NCBI GenBank assembly: GCA_021234155.1
Contig: JAJEKV010000072.1
Span: forward strand, 2,230,436-2,294,435
Length of the DNA: 64,000 nt
Direction of reading: 5' to 3'
Source of the DNA: Isoetes taiwanensis
Taxonomy: Eukaryota > Streptophyta > Lycopodiopsida > Isoetales > Isoetaceae
This document shows, one piece after another, positions 57,151 to 64,000 of the stretch. The position numbers and the translations under genes are program-made. Each line of letters opens with the position of its first letter. Position 1 is the stretch's first letter. The notes below the pieces were generated by a model, which was not told the origin of the DNA, did no database searches, and saw only the letters and a list, made by a program, of their open reading frames with translations.

Positions 57151-58040
57151 GTTTCAATTGTTAGCGTAGGGGAGTGAGAGGGAAAATCGGTTGTATGTAT
57201 ACAATGCTCCATTGGTGGATTACCTCACAAGAATAAATTCATGAATACAATATTCTAACATGGGGGTTATTTTGCATTGGGAACGATAGTTGAACCCCAC
57301 ATTTTCGCTCAGCAAGTCAGAACGCCATGTTTTGCCCAGATCTCTAAAATTTGTGGCTAAGATGTTGACATTACGTACTAAATGAGAGAAAAACTACATG
57401 TTAGCTAAATGAATTAAAACCTTTCTGATAATCCACATTTACTATTACAATTTGCATTAAGACGTTGACACCACATGAAAAAAAACTTGTTTGAACTTTG
57501 TTGTGATAATCCACATTTAATGGAGGGAAATCTCATCGAGAAACATGCTATTCATAACTTCAATGAGGGATGTTGACCTTAAGGCATATGCGTTGGATAA
57601 GAAACATCGATTCACTTTGTGCTTATTAATGAATAATAGAAACCATATACACAAGGATCTCATTTAGAATAGAATAAAGCAAGGCCAACTAACTATTGCT
57701 ATACAATGGATGCAACGAAGCATGTCATCATCTTCCACTATAATGGCAAGGGTTAGGCAAATGCTTTGCCACATATGGGTGTAAGGGCAGGACATTTGTT
57801 TACATATCTAATTATGGCAGCACAATATAGATGAAGCATGACATTTGTTTGCATAATATGGCGGCACTATGATAAGTCGATGAACTTAACATATGTGATG
57901 CACTTGCAACCTTCAACAAGTAGGAAACTTCCAAAAGGGGGCACATAAGACGGCGAACCGTCGCAATGTAGTATACATATGGATGGGGGCAAAAAAAGTG
58001 CTAAAACTCAAAGGAGAGGTGAAGCGGAGAACACATTACA
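57151..58040 (+). promoter_or_regulatory. upstream region of cysteine-rich peptide gene 1
   Basis: The last 360 bp (about 57677-58040) recur before gene 2 (about 59585-59949) with only scattered changes; the part 57330-57670 is missing there but present in copy C (63690-64000). A TATA-like GTATACATATGG lies about 70 bp before the ATG in both genes. The conserved block probably holds the promoter and leader. Confidence 0.5.
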
Positions 58041-58280
58041 ATGGCAAGTTATCATATCAAGGCTTTGGTACTTATCATGGCACTGCTCATGTGTGTTGTT
58101 GTGAAGGAAGTGGAATGTGATTGCCCTAGCAAAAGAGGGACTTGCTTTTTTGGCGGTTGCTATGATTATTGTAGCATTTGTCATGACGATCAGCATGGAG
58201 GTTGTGTTGTTTGCCCACGCGGAGGGAGATGCAGCCTAGGCACCTGTATTTGTCAGGGCCATTGCGACCCTTGTTCTTAA
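58041..58280 (+). CDS. secreted cysteine-rich peptide, gene 1
   Basis: 79 codons, single exon. Residues 1-26 are a signal peptide (KALVLIMALLMCVVVKEVEC) with likely cleavage before Asp27. The mature 53 residues hold 12 cysteines spaced 6-4-3-2-7-2-5-4-1-3-2, with paired C..C motifs (CSIC, CVVC, CIC, CDPC) and many Gly. That suggests a compact disulfide-rich or metal-binding peptide. The spacing does not fit snakin/GASA, defensins, thionins or LTPs as I know them, and I do not recognise the family. AATAAA twice at 58326-58334 gives a good poly(A) signal. The coding sequence is identical to gene 2. Role (defence, signalling, metal binding) is unknown. Confidence 0.75.
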   Translation: MASYHIKALVLIMALLMCVVVKEVECDCPSKRGTCFFGGCYDYCSICHDDQHGGCVVCPRGGRCSLGTCICQGHCDPCS

Positions 58281-58708
58281 ATTGAGTTATTTGGCATCTA
58301 CCATTGTCAATTATAATAATGCATAATAAATAAAATGTCTCTAGTTGCGATGGCTTCAATTTTGAGCAGCGCCATGTTTGCGACTTTTTTTTTTTTATTT
58401 TTAATCTTTTATGTTGTCATATATCATGTTCATAAGTAATGCCAACTTTTTCTCTCATTACCAACTAACGTGGGTATGCTGTCTTGCATCCCACGCGTAT
58501 TATTTTCTATTTCCCAATAGTCATGTTCTTCATCACTTATAGACTAAAATTCTGCTTTCATCGTGTATTTCTTTGAGAACATGCGAGATTTGAACCCGCA
58601 CTATTGTCTTGTATTTCAGTGTTCTTAGGATACATGGAGGCTATGATCAACTACCATGGGATTTCCACTATTATGAGCAACCCATAATGCGACATCACCC
58701 TTTTCTCT
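58281..58708. other. 3' flank of peptide gene 1
   Basis: Poly(A) signals, then DNA matching the flank of gene 2 again from about 58446 (TTTTTCTCTCATTA). Includes GAGATTTGAACCCGCA near 58588, which looks like a tRNA T arm but has no tRNA body. Confidence 0.5.
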
Positions 58709-59400
58709 TTTTTTTAAGGGCGCCAAACTTTATTCCACATTTTAAAGAAGTACATGTATAATTCAGAAGGCGGGGAATAAAATTCAATGAGAGAAAAAGA
58801 TAATCCATTGAGTGAAGCAATCTGCTTATGCAAAAGATAATATACCAAAATATTCCTCAAAAATCAAGTGTTTCTTCTTAGAAGCAAGCTAAGAAGAACT
58901 CCACCAATCTATTTTTTGCCTCGTGAAGAACTTTGTCAGCACAAATTGTTAAGCCTTTGAAGATGCACCAACATTTGCCTTTTCTAAATAGACCACAACA
59001 ACCAACTGAAGCTAAATGGAAGCTTCTTTGCTACAACTTTGTTCAAGTGGAAGGATAAATAGCAAGAAGCATCTGCTGGCTAATCAAGAACATATAACCA
59101 CGACTAAACTGTCCCAACTTGGTCGCATAGAAAAAACAATGCTCGAGAGTCTCAAGTTGCCTCATATATAATGGGCAAAGTTCTGAAATTTGGGGAGCCT
59201 TACCCCATAAATTAGCAAAATTTTGAGCAAAGAAAATGATCCTTAAAGAAGATTCTTTTTTTTTTGGTTAAAAATTCCTTTGTCTGGTGTTTCCATGCTA
59301 TTCTTCTGTTCGAAATGCAATTTGTAATATCTTCATTCATGGTTTCTCGCAGTTTGGTCATATAATATGTTTGTAGATGATGTTGCAAGTTGTTCATTTC
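58709..59400 (-). pseudogene. LINE relic, array copy B
   Basis: Same LINE 3' segment as copies A and C but with more substitutions and small indels (for example TTCAGAAGGCGGGG at 58762). A minus frame of 61 codons (59397-59212, TNCISNRRIAWKHQTKEF) shows the region just before the zinc knuckle. Confidence 0.65.
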
Positions 59401-59949
59401 AAGTGTTAGCGTAGGGGAGTGAGAGGGAAAATCAGTTGTATGTATACAATGCTCCGGGGTGGATTACCTCATAAGAATAAATTCATCAATACAATATTCT
59501 AACATGGGGGTTATTTTGCATTGGAAATGAAAGTTGGCCCCAACATTTTTGCTCAGCAAGTCACATTGTCGTGCTCCAAGTAGAAAGCAAGGCCACCTAA
59601 CTATTGCTATACAGTGGATGCAAGGAAGCATGTCACCATCTTCCACTATAATGGCAAGGGTTAGTCAAATGCTTTGCCATATATGGGTGTAAGGGCATGA
59701 CATTTGTTTACATATCTAATTATGGCAGCACCATATAGATGAAGCATGACATTTGTTTGCATAATATGGCGGCACTATGATAAGTCGATGAACTTAACAT
59801 ATGTGATGCACTTGCAACCTTCAACAAGTAGGAAACTTCCAAAGGGGGGCACATAAGACGGCGAGCCGTCGCAATGTAGTATACATATGGATGGGGGCAA
59901 AAAAAAGTCCTAAAACTCAAAGGAGAGGTGAAGCGGAGAACACATTACA
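59401..59949 (+). promoter_or_regulatory. upstream region of cysteine-rich peptide gene 2
   Basis: Homologous to the region before gene 1, but a deletion of about 330-340 bp joins CTCAGCAAGTCACA to GTAGAAAGCAAGGCC (about 59555-59590). The proximal 360 bp are kept. Confidence 0.5.
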
Positions 59950-60189
59950 ATGGCAAGTTATCATATCAAGGCTTTGGTACTTATCATGGCACTGCTCATG
60001 TGTGTTGTTGTGAAGGAAGTGGAATGTGATTGCCCTAGCAAAAGAGGGACTTGCTTTTTTGGCGGTTGCTATGATTATTGTAGCATTTGTCATGACGATC
60101 AGCATGGAGGTTGTGTTGTTTGCCCACGCGGAGGGAGATGCAGCCTAGGCACCTGTATTTGTCAGGGCCATTGCGACCCTTGTTCTTAA
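59950..60189 (+). CDS. secreted cysteine-rich peptide, gene 2
   Basis: All 240 bases equal gene 1, so the 79-residue protein is the same. Starts lie 1,909 bp apart. Flanks differ: upstream by scattered substitutions and a large deletion, downstream by loss of about 115 bp that contained both AATAAA signals and by an insertion of about 85 bp near 60295-60380. With no substitution even at silent sites, the pair is either very young or was made identical by gene conversion. Whether this copy is still properly polyadenylated is open. Confidence 0.75.
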   Translation: MASYHIKALVLIMALLMCVVVKEVECDCPSKRGTCFFGGCYDYCSICHDDQHGGCVVCPRGGRCSLGTCICQGHCDPCS

Positions 60190-61139
60190 ATTGAGTTATT
60201 TGGCATCTATCATTTTCAATTATAATAATGCATACTTTTTCTCTCATTATCAAATAAGGTGGGTATGCTTTCTTGCATCCCACACTTATTATTTTGAACT
60301 AGAATGAAAATTGCCTCTATAAAACCTATTTAAACATATAACAAATTTATCACGGCGGCCAAAGCCGCCGCAAACACTTCTCTTTCCCAATAGTCATGTT
60401 CTCCATTACTTATAGGCTAAAATTCTGCTTGGATCGTGTATTAATTCGAGAACATGCGGGATTTGAACCCGCACTATTGTCTTGTGTTTCACTGTTCTTA
60501 GGATACATGGAAGCCATGGTCAACGACCATGGGAGCATTTTTTATTTTCTAATTTCTTTCTAGTGCTTTGTATTTTTGCACTGTCCGTTGATATGGAAAA
60601 ATCAATATGTTTTAAATCAAACGCCAGTCAAGCATTTAAGTTAGGACAACCCATTCACCAAAAGTTAATGGTGCTTTTTGTTTATGATGCTTTTGCTCCA
60701 TTGTAAAGATCTATGCTTCCCTCTTTTTGGTGGACTTCTTAGCACTCAATAGACTATAGTTCATATGTGATGGAAGATCCATATAGGTCATTGATGGGTT
60801 TGTTCAATATTCAAAAGCCATTTGGTGTTCCTTGGCATATTATATTTAATGTCGTTGAATGAATGGATGGCTATTGTACGGTTTTGTGAACTGGAAATAA
60901 AAGTTGGCTTATATTTCAAAGTCCAGCGGTTTTATCCATGTCTAAAATGGAAGATGAGAATAGGTGATATATGTGTAACGCGGTAAGCCATTGAAACATA
61001 TGTTACCAAACCAATAAACGGAACCATAAATCATTCTCTTAATCATTTTCTCTTAATCATTTTAGAAGCACAAAATTACCACTAGCATTAGCATTATCTT
61101 TTTGTTGGTAGTCTTTTAATATTTGGTTATTGTGTTTGG

Positions 61140-61262
61140 TGATGGGGCCTAGTCCCCAGGTTTTAGATGGGTTGTTCTTTTTTTGTTAAAATCCCATAAC
61201 TTGGTTGGGTTCATGGGCTATTAAAAAATTCATCTTATCTTATCTTATCTTATCTTATCTTA
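61140..61262 (+). mobile_element. retroposon 3' end with (TCTTA)n tail
   Basis: GATGGGGCCTAGTCCCCAGG (a short palindrome), GGTTCATGGGCTATTAAAAAATTC and six TCTTA units. The arrangement, hairpin then A-rich link then pentanucleotide tail, mirrors the (TTCTA)n LINE ends here but the sequence differs, so it is another LINE or SINE family. Confidence 0.5.
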
Positions 61263-62064
61263 ATCATTTTTGTGTTGAGGCTTTGCTTTTGAGGAGTGGT
61301 GTAAGGCTGAGTGCCTTAATAATATACCTTAGATATGTAGTTACATGAGGCTCAGCTCGAAAGTTTAATTCTATGAGTAAAAAATATACATTAATTTTAT
61401 TCCATGCTTGAATAAGGATTGCTGTCTTTTTCTTGCCACAAATTAACCATTGTATTGCATGGATCTGCATCCCCGCAATACAGAATAAAATACATATATC
61501 AACATTTTTCCATTCGCAAAATTAAATGTGTATCCATTAATATGCGGACACACATCCCACTCTCATAAGACAGGATTGATAGCTCTCATGATTTGAGGTT
61601 GCAAAAGTAGAAAACCCCGCTAGAATGATAGTTGCATATTCTTCAACTACACACATAAGAAGATTTAGTGCATGACAAATTAAAACTATTGCATCTCAAA
61701 TATATAAAGATCAAAATTGATAAAGATGCGCAACTCAAAATAGATGGCGTGGCTTACCCTGCCATCCAAGCAGCAATGTATGGTGGTTTTGTAATTCAGT
61801 GGCCAGGTTTTGTACTGGAAATAGATGCCCTGCGACATGGTCTGCAAACAAAGTGCAATTTGCTTGTAGTAGAAATAGATGCCCTTGCAACATGGGCTGC
61901 AAACAAAGTTCAATTTAATATCCAATCAAAATGCAATTTAAGATCCAAGCAACGATCAAATTTAAGTTCCATCAAGTATCTATAAAATATAGAGCTAGTT
62001 AAACAGTTCATTATCTAACTAATTCTAAAAACGTAGTAGAATAAATAAATTAACGCTGACTGGA

Positions 62065-62115
62065 GAATAGAATAGAATAGAATAGAATAGTTTTTTTAAC
62101 GTCCACGAAGACCAA
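62065..62115 (-). mobile_element. extremely short LINE 3' end with (TTCTA)n tail
   Basis: Minus strand: GGTCTTCGTGGACGTTAAAA, AAAC and five TATTC units. It matches only the last 25 or so bases of the LINE 3' ends at 15850 and 33980. Confidence 0.75.
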
Positions 62116-62849
62116 AATTGACTATATCTTGCAGCTTCAACATGTCGAAGGCAGGGCGACTTTCTAAGGCAGGTTCTATCAAACAAGAAAGAGAAAAGGC
62201 TGAAGGATTGACATCAGGATATTGCAAAACATGCACAACAGAAATATTACAATTAATAGCTAAATCTATGCATAACTGATATTTGGACATTAATCTATAA
62301 AAGAACTATAAAATGATCATTGGCCACCAAAACATTATTTATGCAGATTCAATGTAAGAATCAAATTTTTCAGATAAGAACCGCCACCCCTTATAGCCAG
62401 CTTCGAATGAATCTGTCAAAAAAAAAGTAACACAACCTTCATATACAATTTATTCTTTGGAAAGGAACAAAAACATTACAGTTGCACCATCACATAGCTA
62501 AAGCTTATGCATGCATAATATTTGGAGATTAATATACACATATCTCCTATTCGGACATTTCTTGATTGCACCATTGTTAGTTGTACACAATCTTCATATA
62601 AAAAACTTGTTCCCAACATTCATTTCCTTGTTGAAGCCCTTAGAAAAATGACCAAGCATAAGAAGACTGGTGTTGAGCTGCTTCGACACGTCTATTATAA
62701 TCAATCAGGTGAATTGTTCATCTGCAGGCATGATGTAGCAAGTGAGCATGAGATATAGAAACACAATTTGAATGCAATAGAAACGACCTAGCCTTTTCTC
62801 CAACGAGGGCAGCCCATAATGCGACATCACTTTTTGTTTTTTCTTTCTT

Positions 62850-63530
62850 AAGGGCGCCAAACTTTATTCCACATTTTAAAGAAGTACATGTATAATTGCA
62901 AAGGTAGGAATAAAATCCCAGCAGACAAAGATAATCCATTGAGTGAAGCAACATGCTTATGCAAAAGATAATATACCAAAATATTCCTCAAAAATCAAGT
63001 GTTTCTTCTTAGTAGCAAGCTAAGAAGAACTCCACCAATCTATTTTTTGCCTCGTGGAGAACTTTGTCAGCACAAATTGTTAAGCCTTTGAAGATGCACC
63101 AACACTGTCTTTTCTAAATAGACCACAACAACCAACCTGAAGTTAAATGGAAGCTTGTTGTTGTAACCTGTTCCAAGTGGAAGGATAAATAGCAAGAAGC
63201 ACATGCTGGCTAATTAAGGCCATATAACCACGACCAAACTGCCCCAACTTGGTCGCATAGAAAAAATAATGCTCGAGAGTCTCAAGTTGCTGCTTGCACA
63301 ATGGGCAAAGTTTTGAAATTTGGGGAGCCTTACCCCCTAAATTAGCAAAATTCTGAGCAAAGAAAATGATCCTTAAAGAATATTCTTTTTTGGTTAAAAA
63401 TTCTTTTGTCTGGTGTTTCATGCAATTCTTGTGTTCGAAACACAATTTGTAATATGTTCATTCATGGTTTTCTCATAGTTTGATCATATAATATGTTTGT
63501 AGATGATGTTGCAAGTTGTTCGTTTCAATT
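62850..63530 (-). pseudogene. LINE relic, array copy C
   Basis: Best-kept copy: 63445-63143 is open for 100 codons with HQTKEFLTKKEYSLRIIFFA, GKAPQISKLCPLCKQQLETL and EHYFFYATKLGQFGRGYMAL, the zinc-knuckle end of a plant LINE ORF2. The 3' end AATAAAGTTTGGCGCCCTTA is followed by an imperfect A-rich run (62831-62849). Duplication with copy A starts about 62785. Confidence 0.7.
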
Positions 63531-64000
63531 GTTAGCGTAGGGGAGTGAGAGGGAAAATCGGCTGTATGTATACAATGCTCCATTGGTGGATTACCTCACA
63601 AGAATAAATTCATCAATACAATATTCTAACATGGGGGTTATTTTGCATTGGGAACGAAAGTTGGACCCCACATTTTCGCTCAGCAAGTCAGAACGCCATG
63701 TTTTGCCCAGATCTCTAAAATTTGTGACTAAGATGTTGACATTACGTACTAAATGAGAGAAAAACTACATGTTAGCTAAATGAATTAAAACCTTTCTGAT
63801 AATCCACATTTACTATTACAATTTGCATTAAGACGTTGACACCACATGAAAAAAAACTTGTTTGAACTTTGTTGTGATAATCCACATTTAGTGGAGGGAA
63901 ATCTCATCGAGAAACATGCTATTCATAACTTCAATGAGGGATGTTGACCTTAAGGCATATGCGTTGGATAAGAAACATCAATTCACTTTGTGCTTATTAA
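63531..64000 (+). promoter_or_regulatory. upstream region of a predicted third peptide gene (cut by window edge)
   Basis: 63531-64000 follows 57160-57629 base for base with few changes, including the part missing from unit B. The window ends at the position equal to 57629, 412 bases before the start codon of gene 1. Confidence 0.55.

Larger units (their letters stand above)
60190..62830. other. spacer between array units
   Basis: 60295-60380 is an insertion relative to the gene 1 flank, with a GGCGGC-CAAA-GCCGCC hairpin at about 60354-60369. From about 60540 the DNA is unique. A duplicated 47-bp phrase (ATAGATGCCCT.. CAAACAAAGT.CAATTT) lies at 61822-61915. No gene was recognised. Confidence 0.5.

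Noticed and set aside
58008-60283. Minus-strand frames opposite the cysteine-rich peptide genes (58008-58196, 58126-58359, 59917-60105, 60035-60283)
   Set aside because: Shadows of the peptide genes: they repeat only because the genes do, and have no signal peptide or known domain.
60295-60380. Helitron 3' end suggested by the GGCGGC-CAAA-GCCGCC hairpin
   Set aside because: No CTRR follows at the right distance on either strand and no 5' TC end fits.
60440-60480. Possible tRNA (GCGGGTTCAAATCCCGC on the minus strand, also near 58588 and 28690)
   Set aside because: Only a T-arm-like stem is present. No acceptor, D arm or anticodon stem can be folded around it.

Overview
This is a repeat-rich, AT-rich stretch of a land-plant nuclear genome. 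The evidence is a multi-exon neprosin-type (DUF239) gene, a relic of L-galactose dehydrogenase (plant ascorbate pathway), a Copia element whose primer site matches the plant initiator-Met tRNA type, Helitron ends of plant form, and several LINE families. The species cannot be told from the window. LINEs with pentanucleotide tails and a relic that resembles DUF7869 proteins make a seed-free plant (fern, lycophyte, bryophyte) my best guess, but that is inference. No bacterial or organellar gene organisation and no convincing rRNA or tRNA gene was seen.

Layout. 0-9 kb: a decayed pogo-type transposase in two pieces, several short tandem duplications, and a Helitron 3' terminus at 8741-8768. 9-11.8 kb: a long broken open frame resembling the DUF7869 transposon-like family. 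12.5-14.2 kb: nested minisatellites. 14.8-15.9 kb: a 5'-truncated LINE with a (TTCTA)n tail. 18.1-19.2 kb (minus): a two-exon gene joining a small Gly/Ser/Tyr-rich protein to an acidic repeat tail. 20.1-21.2 kb: L-galactose dehydrogenase pseudogene with its introns. 24.3-25.1 kb: a coiled-coil frame with one in-frame TGA. 29-31 kb: two unrelated LINE relics head to head. 31.0-39.5 kb (minus): a Copia retrotransposon with gag, protease, part of integrase, RT and RNase H. It is broken by stops and frameshifts, by a LINE tail sitting where the integrase core should be, and by a 2.9-kb insertion holding a 132-bp inverted repeat. 44.3-46.7 kb (minus): an apparently intact seven-exon neprosin-family gene (421 aa). 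50.5-54.3 kb: a complete 3,752-bp Helitron on the minus strand whose insertion site is confirmed by a related empty site at 50.06-50.17 kb. 56.4 kb to the end: a tandem array whose unit is a LINE relic, about 0.5-0.9 kb of upstream DNA, and a gene for a secreted 12-cysteine peptide.

Three genes look functional: the neprosin-family protease-like gene, the acidic-tail gene, and the two identical cysteine-rich peptide genes (58041-58280 and 59950-60189). The array is the most interesting system. I do not recognise the peptide's cysteine pattern, the two coding sequences are identical at every base, and a third LINE-plus-upstream unit runs off the right edge in register, which predicts another gene copy about 0.4 kb outside the window. 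Nearly everything else is mobile-element debris at different stages of decay.
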